A DNA stretch of 64,000 bases from Nitzschia sp. DOCU1 (GCA_951394045.1 OX595991.1:1364001-1428000), one strand, 5' to 3'. Positions 34,601-45,365 are shown, counted from the stretch's first letter. Notes: generated by a model not told the origin, from the sequence alone. Numbers and translations: made by a program.

Positions 34601-35435
34601 ATCGGACAATAGGCGCGGCAACGACTTAAGGTCAAGCACTCCTCGGTCCGGCGGCTTTGGTGGAAGTAGCGCAAGTTCCAAACGTCAATCCAAGGTCACG
34701 GAGACGGACGATGATGGTTTCACTACAATTGTGAGTGGAGCGAGCAAGTCAAAAACCTCGTTGGGTCAGGCTGTTTCTGGGCAGCCACCTACTCGTCCGG
34801 CTCCGAAAGTTCCGACAAAACAGCGATTTGCAGCGCTCGCGGACGAAAACCCTGCACCTTCCCAGTCGGCTCCAGAACCTCTGGATGATGAGAAGTTCAA
34901 GCGTCGCGTCAACACGATCCGCAACGAGTACATGCAAGACCCATCAAATACTGATGAGCTGCTTCTGTCCATGGACGAACTTTCTGGAACTCCGGGTTAT
35001 GGCTCCAACTTTGTCCAAATCAATTGTGACCGAATCATTGACTGCAAAGACGAAGAAAGGACGGCAATTTACGACTTGCTCTCGTTCTTGGTCGAGAAAG
35101 GCAAGCTCACTTCCACTGATGTGAAGGACGGGCTCGCCGAACTTATTGAATTTATCGATAGCTACGTTTACGATGCCCCAAGGGCTTTCGATTACCTTGG
35201 AGATTTGCTCGGTAACATGCTGAAAGTAAAAGCCTTGGACATCGGTTTTATATGCGAGCAGGCATTCAAGACAAAAGGTACCGGCGCTGAGAACCCTGGA
35301 AAAATCATGTCATCACTTGCCACTTCCATGAAGACAATCCTTGGTGTGGATGAAGCCATGTCTGTCCTTAATGCCTCTGCGGTTGAGGGGCTCATTGGGG
35401 CTGAAAAATTGGCCTCGATCAAGGCTAGCATGTAG
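31700..35435 (+). CDS. Translation initiation factor eIF4G-like
   Basis: Three exons: 31700-32140, 32264-32790 and 32864-35435 (donors GTAAGT and GTTAGT; phases 0 and 2). The product is about 1179 aa. The N-terminus is Gln/Pro/Gly/Tyr-rich (possible PABP contact). A Lys/Glu/Ala-rich helical stretch follows, then the candidate eIF4E-binding motif YSKEEMMRL at about residue 315, where Met-Met replaces the usual Leu-hydrophobic pair. Next comes a Gly/Arg-rich tract, a MIF4G domain (about 456-857, starting GGWRPTKNTSAIVVAEKLV, with an acidic insert) and an MA3-like domain (about 994-1179). eIF4G bridges the cap-binding protein, the helicase eIF4A and eIF3. The architecture is standard; the order matches eIF4G rather than a MIF4G-only decay factor. 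Confidence 0.93.
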
Positions 35436-35839
35436 CTGTAGAGAGCCGAAAGGACTTGGAAACCTCACCTTACTTTCGACGTATCGGGTCTGGCTAACGA
35501 CTTCATCGATAATTCCAATCTTTTGCGGACCTTACTCCCAGCTATTTACGTGCCACTCCGGGGCAGTAGGTGATACATCCGGTAGAGCAGAAAATCATGA
35601 CACCCAGCTCCAGATGATCTACTCTACCGTTAGCAACAAATGACTTAAGATTGAGTCAGTCGAGTCGAACGAATGCAGTGGGCGGGGTAGGCTCTGGGGG
35701 ATCGAGCCCGGCCGCCGGCATGCAAGGATTTTTGGGAATAGTCAAAATAGTGTACAGTAGTAGTGAATGGACACGAGCTACTAGGAATTAGCATTAGCTA
35801 TTGTCGATTCATCCTCTAAAACCACAGAAGACAATTACC
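35436..35839. other. Intergenic, nothing clear
   Basis: 404 bp between eIF4G and the membrane protein. A GC-rich block near 35680-35720 is not convincingly structured. Confidence 0.5.
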
Positions 35840-36511
35840 ATGGTCGATGCCTCCGACGATAAGCATGAAAAATTCCGGCAAAGTCAGCAGGGCGATTCCA
35901 AGGCTTTGACGCGTCGAATCGTCTTTTACGTTTTGCTCATTTCGTGGGTGGCCGATGTCTACGCTTCGAAGGCTGCAGTGTTGGATCACCTGACCCTGTG
36001 GTCCTGGACTCTACACACTCTTTATTTTGAGCTCTACCTTCCTGCCTCTCCAACCCTCGCGAAAGTGCTTCATGGGCCTTCCTTCACGGGGGCCCATGCG
36101 CTTTTCTTCATGTATGTGTGGACAATGATAGCGAATCCGAACATGGAATTCGATCTGGCGCCCCCCGGCAGGGCGGCATGGCTGGTTTACGCTCGAGCAT
36201 TGTACATGCATCTATTTCCGATTATATTTCACTGGGTAGATATCATTCAAAATCAGGCCACGCTGGTTGCACTGTATGCATCTCCGGCCTTCCTTTCAAA
36301 GGATGGCACTTTGTTTCAGTTTTGGGCATGTGTTGGCGGCTACTTCACAATGGGACTAACTTGGGAGCAATTCAACGGGGACGCGGCTGGAACGTACAAT
36401 ATCGAGATTGTTGATGACGCTACCTACGTTCTCATCAGCAAAGTCATCGGTGTGTTGTCGTGTATCATTGCCTTCTATTTCGGCTTGCGACCAAAGTTGA
36501 TCAAGCCCTAA
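35840..36511 (+). CDS. Polytopic membrane protein, unknown
   Basis: 223 aa from the ATG at 35840 in a good context (ACCATGG). About six hydrophobic segments are visible: IVFYVLLISWVADVYA, LWSWTLHTLYFELYL, HALFFMYVWTMIA, ALYMHLFPIIFHWVDII, FWACVGGYFTMGLTW and LISKVIGVLSCIIAFYFGL. Histidines lie in or beside segments two and four (WTLHTLYF, FHWVDII), which loosely recalls AIG1/FAR-17a-type membrane hydrolases, but I cannot confirm that. The N-terminal 35 residues are charged and cytosolic-looking. No neighbour suggests a role. Confidence 0.7.
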   Translation: MVDASDDKHEKFRQSQQGDSKALTRRIVFYVLLISWVADVYASKAAVLDHLTLWSWTLHTLYFELYLPASPTLAKVLHGPSFTGAHALFFMYVWTMIANPNMEFDLAPPGRAAWLVYARALYMHLFPIIFHWVDIIQNQATLVALYASPAFLSKDGTLFQFWACVGGYFTMGLTWEQFNGDAAGTYNIEIVDDATYVLISKVIGVLSCIIAFYFGLRPKLIKP

Positions 36512-36590
36512 TTTAGTTCGAGCTAGCCACAACGGCACTGGGACAAAACTATAATCACATCCCCGTTCTAGATAACAAATGAAATTTCTC

Positions 36591-38615
36591 CTACATTATC
36601 GACGCCCTTCTGTTTCGCCGTCGCCGGACAGGGGAGGCTGGCATTGGCACGGTTGATGGTTCATCGTACAACGGTTGCATCAATTCGCTGAAAGACTTTG
36701 GCTTAAACATCTTCAAATCTTCGGATGAATGAGACGAATCCTCGGTGGCTGCCGTTATGACAGTCTTCTCGTCCGTGCCATCCTTTTGATTTGGCAGTCT
36801 TTGGAGATTGCGTGAATGATCCGTCGTCGCTCGAGGAGGCCGAAAGTTGTGTTTGATCATGTCGGGAGACCCGACACCGTGCACCGTCGACGGGCGACCA
36901 ATTGATGCCCGTCGACGAGGAGCTGAATATTCTGAATCCGGTGGTGGCGGAGGCGGTTCAGACGGATTGTTCCCCAAGTCGCTGGATTGACCTCCAACCG
37001 ATCCACGTCGCCTGGCTCTAATCGCCACCTTCAGGGATCCTCGTCGACGGGCGTGCCCCGCGCCCGACGACGTCGATGTTTCCTTGTTGTGAGACTCAGG
37101 CGTTGCATCTCCATATTCTAGAGCATTTCTTTCCGACATTCGTCGCAATGAAAGAGGCTGTTCGACCATAAAATCGTTTGATTTTCGTCGCGCCGCACGT
37201 CGCCCGTGGCTATGAGATGATTCCGAAATCATTTCTGGTGTTGCTAGTGAGTTTCCCTCAGTGACAACGTTCTCGGCTCCAATAGATCTTCTCCGCCGGT
37301 TCACCCTATTATTTGATCCGGGTGCGCCTTCCCCATACTCCAGGCTTTCGTTTGCTTGTTTTGTACCGCTAGATCCTCTAGATTGTCGGAGAGCTGAGGC
37401 ATCTTGTCCACCGATCTCTACTCCGTTATCGATCGACTTTCGCCTTGACATTCTTGTCGGGCGACGTTGCTCTAATGTTGAGGTTTCTGCGTTTTCGTAG
37501 CCTAGTGCAGCTCTTTTTGCTTGGAGATCTGAAATGCCACACGCTTTCCCGAAGAAACGATCTGAGGGTGAACCCAAATTATGGCGACCGGGGCCTGATG
37601 GACGAGGCGGATGAGAATCTCTACTGGATCTTGAATGGTGTGAAGAGGCGCTCATTTCTGCCCGAAGACGCTGTACCCGAGAGTGAGCTGACATAGTTAG
37701 CTCCTCTTTCCGCCTTCCATTGTTCCCCGAAATAGATGCATGTGCCGTCGAAACTGACTGTTCATCTTCCCGCCTTCCATTGTTCCCCGAAATAGATGTA
37801 TGTGCCGTCGAAACTGACTGTTCATCTTCTCCATCCAAATGCCGCGAAAGCAAGTTTTGTGACGATGATGCTGACCGACTTGACTGGCTTTTCATATCAT
37901 GCGACGAGGTAGTTGACTCATCATCTCCTTGTCGAGATAGATTCCGGACACTGCCTTGTCGGCGCCTGCTACCGGTAGTTGGTACTGGTGCAAGACCTTC
38001 CCCAGCAGAGGTCCGACTCAAGGAGCCGCGTCTCATGGGCCGGCGACTACTGGGTGTCGATGCCGCACAAGGTGGCCCTGGAATAGAGGAGCCCATATTC
38101 TGGTCTTCATAGCCCAGCCGCTCCACTTCGGATGGGCCTCCATGAAGTGGTGGGGCTTCCATTTCTTTTCTAGTTCGCTGAAGTGGAGTCATCGACGGCC
38201 TTGGGAATTTCTCCACGGAAGAGTTCACGCTGACTTTGAAGACATCCGTCTTGCCATTGTCGTGGCTCTCCTTCGATTGGCTCGTCGGAATGCAGGGATC
38301 CCACCATGGATCGTCGCCCCCAAAACTCGCTGCAAAGGCATCGTGGCTGGCAAATGGATCCTGAGCTAATGTCGCACCGATGCCATCGCTCCCTCCGAAG
38401 AAATCATCCGCCTGGAATTTCGTCAATTCGCCAAAAGTCTTCTGAGGAGATTGTGGACGTGAACTCTGCGGACCTTTTACAACCATTGTCGGCATGGAAC
38501 TACGTCTCTGTTGTCTTCGCGAACCGCCCCCTGCGGCTGCCACGACACTCTCAGGCCCGCCATGGGCGGACCTCGTGAAATCTTCGTATCCAAGCTCGTT
38601 CGTTGTGAACGGCAT
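36591..38615 (-). CDS. Disordered Ser/Arg-rich protein with RRxS repeats
   Basis: 674 aa, single exon, ATG at 38615. Composition is Ser, Arg, Gly, Glu and Pro with almost no hydrophobic core. Basic-Ser motifs recur (RRQQRRSS, MRRGS, RRRGSLKVAIRARRRGS, RRRASIG), typical sites for basophilic kinases. A short motif LGYE or LEYG appears five times (LGYEDFT, LGYEDQN, LGYENAE, LEYGEGA, LEYGDAT), spaced through the chain like a linear binding motif. A 20-residue segment (EDEQSVSTAHTSISGNNGRR) is duplicated exactly in tandem. No domain recognised. The protein is probably a phospho-regulated scaffold; that is inference. It is convergent with the preceding gene. Confidence 0.75.
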   Translation of the reverse strand: MPFTTNELGYEDFTRSAHGGPESVVAAAGGGSRRQQRRSSMPTMVVKGPQSSRPQSPQKTFGELTKFQADDFFGGSDGIGATLAQDPFASHDAFAASFGGDDPWWDPCIPTSQSKESHDNGKTDVFKVSVNSSVEKFPRPSMTPLQRTRKEMEAPPLHGGPSEVERLGYEDQNMGSSIPGPPCAASTPSSRRPMRRGSLSRTSAGEGLAPVPTTGSRRRQGSVRNLSRQGDDESTTSSHDMKSQSSRSASSSQNLLSRHLDGEDEQSVSTAHTSISGNNGRREDEQSVSTAHASISGNNGRRKEELTMSAHSRVQRLRAEMSASSHHSRSSRDSHPPRPSGPGRHNLGSPSDRFFGKACGISDLQAKRAALGYENAETSTLEQRRPTRMSRRKSIDNGVEIGGQDASALRQSRGSSGTKQANESLEYGEGAPGSNNRVNRRRRSIGAENVVTEGNSLATPEMISESSHSHGRRAARRKSNDFMVEQPLSLRRMSERNALEYGDATPESHNKETSTSSGAGHARRRGSLKVAIRARRRGSVGGQSSDLGNNPSEPPPPPPDSEYSAPRRRASIGRPSTVHGVGSPDMIKHNFRPPRATTDHSRNLQRLPNQKDGTDEKTVITAATEDSSHSSEDLKMFKPKSFSELMQPLYDEPSTVPMPASPVRRRRNRRASIM
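37711..37830. repeat. 60-bp tandem duplication inside the disordered protein gene
   Basis: Units 37711-37770 and 37771-37830, each starting CGCCTTCCATTGTTCC, differ at one or two positions. The 60-bp length keeps the frame and adds 20 residues, so the event looks recent. Confidence 0.9.
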
Positions 38616-39539
38616 GGTTCTTGTCAGTATTGCGTTACCAATACTGTTGAACTCGGCAAAAGTTTACTTTCAAGCAGCAGTAAGGGCTGTGCGTTCCGAG
38701 GTTGCCATTGTTTTCTGCAGATGTGCTTCTTTTCCTTCCGTGCTCATGATAATTGCAACAACAAATTTAGGCAAGGCGGCACAAAGTAGCAAACGTCCTC
38801 AAAGCGATGGCGGCATCAGAGTCATAGTGAAGCGGCACCACGACCATGTGTGGTCGTCGTACCTGGTACTATGCCCTCGGCACGCAGGCATACCGAGGTA
38901 CGGAACAGGAGAATACGGTTCACTATTGTTAAACACCGTGCCGTCTGTATCTGGTACAGTCAGTGTTGTGCTTAATTTTGACCTTCCTCGGAAAAGGTCA
39001 ATAATCAACACTTAATTAAATGAAGGATATTCATACATCGATACGATTGTTTGTATCTTGTAGTACGAGGGGCCAATTTTAGTCGTCTAAGTCACATATT
39101 TCAAGTTTATTATTTACTACTCTTCCTACCACTCTATCTACTAGAGAGGTTCGATACGACCAACATAGCACACAGCACCTGTAATTTTTGGATGATTACC
39201 CTACCGAAACATCTTATTATTTTATTCGTGGTGCTTCATGTTGGAGAGGATATCTGGTACGGCACCAGAATCTCAAAGAAGCATTCCGGCGGACGACAGC
39301 AGCATGTGCACAAGGTAGAGAGCTCGGGTATAGTGGTGCAACATGGGCCGAAATGACTTCCAAGAAACTCAAGGGCTTTAGATTTTCTCCCTGCAATGTT
39401 TTGTTACTACTGCGATTGAATTAGAGACTTGTAGACGAATAGCCTGTGGATACTCCTAGTCGTCGAGCTTGGTATTATTTGTTATTTGCGTTAGCGGTAT
39501 GATCTTGGACTTTCTGGCATTTGTGTAGGAGATTGCCCA
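38616..39539. other. Intergenic, no gene seen
   Basis: 924 bp. Short plus-strand frames (for example 39051-39356) lack motifs. It holds the 5' side of the disordered-protein gene and the 3' end of the synthetase. Confidence 0.5.
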
Positions 39540-42500
39540 CTACACCAGCGCTGTATAGCTTGCGTCGTCACCAACAATCGAGGTTATGGGGGAAATTTCA
39601 TCGACGCCTTCGTACTCAAAGACTCGCGACGCAGGTGCTCCTTGCCACACGCTATTGGCTTCAATAATTTCACCGGTTAGCGCCAAACTCTTTTCCATAA
39701 GCATGCAACCGGATTCACAATGAACGCCTTGCTGCAGTCTTGACCGAGTTCGAACCGTGACATGGTTGTCCAGCTTGATCCTGACCAATTCAAAGTTCCC
39801 CCTGGTATTTAAATGGGCAACAAGTGACGCGATGTCAATCACAACGTGATCGCCGATTGTCACGAGATCAGGCTCTGGCATGAAAGGGTCGCCACCCGCA
39901 GGGTAAAGACAGCAGTCCTTGCCTATTTGTGATCCCAACGATCGGAAATACCATGTGATGTACGGCGATCCAGCGATAAAATCAAGCGTGCTGACACGAT
40001 GCAGGCGCCGAATTCTGGTGATGATTTGGTAGAACTCCCAATTCTGTCCATACCTGGACTTGTCCCAGTTAAATCGTCCCTCTATTCGGCGCCCTAAGAA
40101 GAACCATTTGGCACCGACCTCGATGATAAAACATAGCATAGTTCTCGTCAGATGCGCCGCAATGTAGATCGGAAATAGCGTCATAAACAGCTCCTTTGCG
40201 GACACATGGGCACTGTCGTAGTTCCTGGAGGACACAGGGAGTCCGTACAGTATGGCTGCGCCCACGTGAAGTGAGGACAGCAGCGGCGTCGCATGGAAGA
40301 CTGCGAAGAAAGTATTGCACAGGATATTCACAACGATCATCATGCTCGGCGTCCATACAAAGTAGGTAGCTTGTCGATTGTACACCGCCTTTCCAAAAGG
40401 ACGCAGCGTGGTTTCGTCCCCCTGCATAGGAAGGGCATCCTTCTTCACGTTGCACGAAAGGATTGGAGTGCACGCATTCTCTTCAACCCCTGCCTCGAGG
40501 AGGATTGGTTCTCCGCCTCTGCTTCCAAGCCAGATGCTCGACTCTGGCAAGTATCTCCCTGCCGGGCACACCGTGTTCGACGCCAGTACTGCATTCTTCC
40601 CAACGATGCCACCTGGCAACACAACAGAATTGTCGGAAACATTGGCCCCGGCGCAAAAGATCACTCTCTCGCATCGCTCGCGTGATGAACAAATAATTAC
40701 GGTTCGAGATCCAAATACAACATCATCCCCGATTTCGAGCAAATCGAATTCTCCAGTGAAGACAGGCTGATGTCCAGGCCAGAAAACACGCTTACCGACT
40801 TTCGCCCCTAGCATCCGATAGAGAACGCTAACAGATTCGTAGTGGCGACCCAGAAGGTCAGTTACTTCTTGCATATTCTCCCTGCTGAACAGGTGAGCAG
40901 CAAGCCAGTGGCGCGACAGCTGCCACTGCGATGTTAAATCTCGTGGTCCCTCTTCGAATTTACCGATAATGAACCATTTGACAAGAATGGCTGCACCCAT
41001 GTAAAAGAAGGGGGCCAGTACACTTCGCGCAACTCTGATGCCCAAGTAGTATGGAATACGTCGTGGCTCGCATAGCCACTCCATGAGATCGTCCACAGTT
41101 CGGAAGGTGGTATCAAGATTCCTTATGTGCATTAAAACCAACTGGTAGAGAACGAACATCGCCGGAAGGTGCGATATCGTATCTACAAAGAATGCGGTCG
41201 GAGAACAGACGAAGGTTTGCCACATGACATTGGGCTCGGGGATGGCGTATCGATTATACGAGAGGTGCCTGTCGTCGTTGTGGGTTAATTCATAGCTCGA
41301 CGACGCAGGCCCCACATGAGATCCTGCAGGAACTTTCGTATATGGCGCCACCACGGATCGCACTCCCACACTCGCGGACTCGCCGACGTGTACGGGGCCG
41401 AGGATCATCGCGCCATTGTCAACTCCAAACCCACGAAGAGTAGAGTATTCAACCTTGGCATTGTCCTCGATCGTGACGAGATCATATTCTGCTATATCAG
41501 CTGCAAGCGAAAGTTGGACACCGGAACCAATATTGGCTCCAAGCATCCTATAATACCAAAGTAACAGAAATGTGTGCGAGCCATAAACGCCGCGACCAAG
41601 GACTTTCCTGCAAACGTCCACAAACCACCACCTCAGATAGTAGAAACTCCAGAAGGCGTAGCGCCCCGGCGTATATTTGCCAATGATTATCCATTTCAAG
41701 GGGATGAAGAACAGAGGCGTGATGAATGTCCAAAGGAAATGATACCCGACCAAGGTAAAGATAAACTTTAGAATGTTCGACTGGTGAGGCATTTGGTTCA
41801 AGATTGCCAACAAGCTCATGAAGAAGAAAAAGAACCGGCAAAACTGATACAGAGGAAATACGCCGACCATGGGGATCAACTGGAACAGGGCAGTGAAGAA
41901 ATTATTTTCCGGAGGAAGCCGCTTCGAACTCAATGGAACATTCTGGAGATCTACCGGGCACTGCCGTGATTGATCATTCCAATCCTTCGGGCCCGTACTT
42001 GGGATGCTGGAAACGCTCAAAGACGTATCATCCATTAGGTTATCCATGCTAACACCTTGGCGCAGCTCGGGTCTCTGACACTGAATCCTCCTTGCTATAT
42101 CAATGCATGTATTGCACCGGAAGATGTCAGCTCCAGTGAAGGAAACTTTGTACTTCTTACGAAGCTTGCTGGCCAGTTGCGAGGCCATTAGAGAGGAGCC
42201 ACCAATGTGAAAGAAGTTCGTGTCAGGAGCAGGAAGACAGTCCAAGTCAACCATTTCCTGGATGATCTTTTGCAAGTCTTGGATCATCGGATCAGATGTC
42301 ATCCGGCAGTTGCCTGAGAGGATGGCGGCTACAGCATCAGTAGCATCGGGCATTTTCTTGAGGTTTACCATTGATGCTTTGGTCGGGTACGAGACGATAT
42401 GGCAGGGCTGCAAGTATGCATCCAATGCCAGTTTGGCCTTCCTGATCACCTGCAATCGGTCGATATTTGAGACATGGACTACGACACCACCCATCCGAGA

Positions 42501-44597
42501 GGGATGAGGCTGCACGACCAAATGTCTTTCACTCGGCTCTTTTGGTTCAGACTGGGTCATCGTTCCATTACCACCGTCCAGGTCGACGTATGTGTCATAA
42601 ACAATATCGAACTCATCTTGCAGGACATCTTGAATGTATTCAGTATCTACCGATACTTGCTCACACGGAATTGATACGCCGACAGGCGTACCCTGCGGGG
42701 GACACGTAGCTTCATACGTGCGTTCAATGGGATGCATTCCATCGTTGAACTCCGGAAGATTCAGCCTCTGTCCCAACCCTACTCGCAAAAGCTTGTTTGT
42801 GTGAGATTTTGGCAGCGCATCCATGAAGACGAGACATTGCGGCCATTTTGCAGGCGCCAAGCGCTCTTGCAAAAATTCATGCATCATCGTCAGGTCAATT
42901 TTGGGCAAGTTTGGATTGGGAACAATGGCTATGCCCACAATTTCTTGTAAGATATCGTGGGGAGCAGAAAAAGCAAGGCAGTCCTTCACTAGGGTGTGGT
43001 GACGAACTTCTTCTTCTACTTCCATTGGGCTGATGATTTCACCTCCTCGGTTGATAACCTCCTTAGAGCGTCCAGTAATGTAGAGGTAGCCATCCTTGTC
43101 TAAGTAGCCAAGGTCCCCCGTATTGAACCAGCCTCCTTCCAGGAACGACTCTTCTTGAGCCTGCCCCCCGTATCCGTGGAAGCATGGGCGGCCCCGCACA
43201 CAAATGTTTCCCTCGCTTCCTGGAGGAAGGATTTCAAAGTCGTTTGAGAAGATTGCGATCTGGGGGCCGACCGCCACCCCGCTTGTGCCGGGCTTCTCCA
43301 ATTTGTAGGAGAAGGGCGGCGACGAAATGGGCATGCATTCTGTCATACCATAGCTTGGTAGAACATTGGCGCCAAAAGTGTCACGAAGCTCTTGCGCAAG
43401 CGAGGGCAACAACCCGCCAGCTGCATTGGCAATCATTCTTAATCTAGGCGGATGCTTTAAGTCTGAAGGCATGTTTGCCAGAATAACTTGATGCATTGTT
43501 GGCGCAGCATAGTACCAGGTAAAATTGGCCGATGGGCCTTCTTGCGTGAGGAGTTGCCAGAATAAAGTCGGGTCAAACGACGGACAGCAGATGACACTGC
43601 CCGCACTCAAGGTGGGGCCAAAGATTTGCCGGACAATGCCTCCGACATGGAAAAGGGGCATGAGATTGCAATTAATATCTTCCGGGGACAGGTTCCAGCT
43701 GACACTGATGACAGCAGCGGCAATCAAGATGTCCCCCAACTTGTGAGGAACCAACTTCTTGTTCCCCGTCGTCCCGGATGTGAAAAGCACAAGAACTTCG
43801 TCGTTGTGATCGTTAGCAAACAAGACATCTTCCGATTGATCCAATGAATGTGTCTTGTAAATTCGGTTTCCAGGGCCAGCGTTGCAAACAGAGTCCGATG
43901 CACAACAATACTCGTCGTCTGGATCGCCAATCATGAGATGTCTAGCTGTAAGGCCTCGAGGGGGGCTCATTGGGATCAAACGGAAGACGCCGACCTCGGT
44001 CTCCGACTTGACAAGGCCACAAAAGGGAATGTTAAGTGCCCGAGCCATGTCCTGAATGGTAGCTGAATCTTCAGCCATTCCTACGACCATCGACACCTTT
44101 GCTGCCTGGAGGTCCTTCTTGAGTTCTGAATGGGCTCCGTTTGCGTTGAGTGGCACACACGATGCCCACTGCGCTAGCCCCAAGAGAGCAAGAGCAAGTT
44201 CGGGTCCGTTCGGCAGGACTAGCCCGATCCGATTGCCCCGGCCGTACCCCATCTCATGCAGGCTGGGCCCCAGCTCTTTCATAATAAAGTCTCGGACCCG
44301 AGAATGACTGAGGGGTTGTCGGTTGTCCACACCAAGGAGAGCTGGCCTGGTTGCGAAGTAATCTGCTGGGAGCGCACTACACAGATCTGGGAAATTCGGC
44401 AGGATTGCTTTTGCAACCGCATCTCCACTGATGCTACCGTTTGGCTGCAACAAGTGGCGGCAAGCAGAAACTAGTGGCGACGCCAACTTCGCGCTGCCCG
44501 TTCCCCTTGGGGATCGAGAATGCACTGGCGCATGGGACCCTGTAGTAGCCACAGGTAAACTCGTAGCAGGGCTCCCTGTCATCGTGCTGTAGGTCAT
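39540..44597 (-). CDS. Pls-type synthetase: adenylation, carrier, three TM-hexapeptide modules
   Basis: About 1685 aa in one exon, started at the ATG at 44597. About 60-640 is an AMP-binding adenylation domain: LFTSGTTGNKKLVPH, GWFNTGDLGYLDKDGYLYIT, GRSKEVINRGGEIISP and the late Lys in SHTNKLLR. The closest look is to CoA-ligase-like A domains. About 755-830 is a carrier domain with FFHIGGSSLMAS (phosphopantetheine Ser near 800). Three repeats then follow, each a pair of membrane helices, a KWxxxGK/R element (KWIIIGKY, KWFIIGKF, KWFFLGRR) and a left-handed hexapeptide-repeat region. This is the layout of epsilon-poly-lysine synthetase and the NRPS terminal domain family. The likely job is to activate an acid or amino acid, load it on the carrier and transfer or polymerise it at a membrane. 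The substrate is unknown. Confidence 0.88.
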   Translation of the reverse strand: MTYSTMTGSPATSLPVATTGSHAPVHSRSPRGTGSAKLASPLVSACRHLLQPNGSISGDAVAKAILPNFPDLCSALPADYFATRPALLGVDNRQPLSHSRVRDFIMKELGPSLHEMGYGRGNRIGLVLPNGPELALALLGLAQWASCVPLNANGAHSELKKDLQAAKVSMVVGMAEDSATIQDMARALNIPFCGLVKSETEVGVFRLIPMSPPRGLTARHLMIGDPDDEYCCASDSVCNAGPGNRIYKTHSLDQSEDVLFANDHNDEVLVLFTSGTTGNKKLVPHKLGDILIAAAVISVSWNLSPEDINCNLMPLFHVGGIVRQIFGPTLSAGSVICCPSFDPTLFWQLLTQEGPSANFTWYYAAPTMHQVILANMPSDLKHPPRLRMIANAAGGLLPSLAQELRDTFGANVLPSYGMTECMPISSPPFSYKLEKPGTSGVAVGPQIAIFSNDFEILPPGSEGNICVRGRPCFHGYGGQAQEESFLEGGWFNTGDLGYLDKDGYLYITGRSKEVINRGGEIISPMEVEEEVRHHTLVKDCLAFSAPHDILQEIVGIAIVPNPNLPKIDLTMMHEFLQERLAPAKWPQCLVFMDALPKSHTNKLLRVGLGQRLNLPEFNDGMHPIERTYEATCPPQGTPVGVSIPCEQVSVDTEYIQDVLQDEFDIVYDTYVDLDGGNGTMTQSEPKEPSERHLVVQPHPSRMGGVVVHVSNIDRLQVIRKAKLALDAYLQPCHIVSYPTKASMVNLKKMPDATDAVAAILSGNCRMTSDPMIQDLQKIIQEMVDLDCLPAPDTNFFHIGGSSLMASQLASKLRKKYKVSFTGADIFRCNTCIDIARRIQCQRPELRQGVSMDNLMDDTSLSVSSIPSTGPKDWNDQSRQCPVDLQNVPLSSKRLPPENNFFTALFQLIPMVGVFPLYQFCRFFFFFMSLLAILNQMPHQSNILKFIFTLVGYHFLWTFITPLFFIPLKWIIIGKYTPGRYAFWSFYYLRWWFVDVCRKVLGRGVYGSHTFLLLWYYRMLGANIGSGVQLSLAADIAEYDLVTIEDNAKVEYSTLRGFGVDNGAMILGPVHVGESASVGVRSVVAPYTKVPAGSHVGPASSSYELTHNDDRHLSYNRYAIPEPNVMWQTFVCSPTAFFVDTISHLPAMFVLYQLVLMHIRNLDTTFRTVDDLMEWLCEPRRIPYYLGIRVARSVLAPFFYMGAAILVKWFIIGKFEEGPRDLTSQWQLSRHWLAAHLFSRENMQEVTDLLGRHYESVSVLYRMLGAKVGKRVFWPGHQPVFTGEFDLLEIGDDVVFGSRTVIICSSRERCERVIFCAGANVSDNSVVLPGGIVGKNAVLASNTVCPAGRYLPESSIWLGSRGGEPILLEAGVEENACTPILSCNVKKDALPMQGDETTLRPFGKAVYNRQATYFVWTPSMMIVVNILCNTFFAVFHATPLLSSLHVGAAILYGLPVSSRNYDSAHVSAKELFMTLFPIYIAAHLTRTMLCFIIEVGAKWFFLGRRIEGRFNWDKSRYGQNWEFYQIITRIRRLHRVSTLDFIAGSPYITWYFRSLGSQIGKDCCLYPAGGDPFMPEPDLVTIGDHVVIDIASLVAHLNTRGNFELVRIKLDNHVTVRTRSRLQQGVHCESGCMLMEKSLALTGEIIEANSVWQGAPASRVFEYEGVDEISPITSIVGDDASYTALV

Positions 44598-45365
44598 ACT
44601 ACCGGTACTAGTCCCAACGATATGCAACAAACAACAAACAGGCACCAAACACCAAACAAAAAACTTTCTTGTTTCCCGCCTTGCCTAGAATTAACAACTT
44701 CCACCGGCAATGAAAGAGATATTACGAAATATCTGCGCTGAACAACTTTGAAAGAGACACTGATGGACGAGAGAGCTATCTTTGACGAGAGTTGCTATGT
44801 CGACTGAGACTTTCTTGGCCTTCGTCGTCACAGCCCCTGCTCTCTTGTTAGCAATTGCGTTTGTGCAGAGAAGGCGATGAATGAGGGACGTTTGCACATG
44901 GAAAATAGTGCGATGTTGCCCTATATTCATATACATCAACTAAGGAATCAAAAGTTCGGTTTATATATGCCTCTTTAATTTTTATAATTCTACAATTTTA
45001 TGTTCCGAGGCAGGCCAGCAGGCCCGCCAATGCTCAAATACGGCGATCGCCGATCGCAAGGACTTTTGTTGGATGCTGGACGTGACGGCCGGCGCGTGAA
45101 GAGGGGGCAGCACTTCGGTGATTGGATCATTCCCCCGAATTTTCTCGCTGTCTGCGGGGCGTTGGATGACAGACAGACAGACAGATCTGTCAGGTTTTGC
45201 CGGATCGCTATCAAGAGCTACAGTAGCGCGGGTTTTCGCTCTGGCACGAAGCTGTTCTGGTCACAAGCACCTTTCTTTCGAGTGCGTGTCAAGAGGGATG
45301 CCCCAAACCGCAACATCTAAAGCCGTTGATGCCATGATCTATGATATCTTCCGGGCGTTGCCACC
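44598..45365. other. Divergent promoter region, synthetase / OSCA-like channel
   Basis: 768 bp. GC-rich self-complementary bits occur near 45042 (GGCGATCGCCGATCG). No gene recognised. Confidence 0.5.

Noticed and set aside
35670..35725. GC-rich stretch with GGATCGAGCCC resembling a tRNA B-box
   Set aside because: No matching acceptor stem, A-box or anticodon arm could be formed.
37261..37696. Plus-strand frames opposite the disordered protein
   Set aside because: Antisense to the Ser/Arg-rich gene, no motif of their own.
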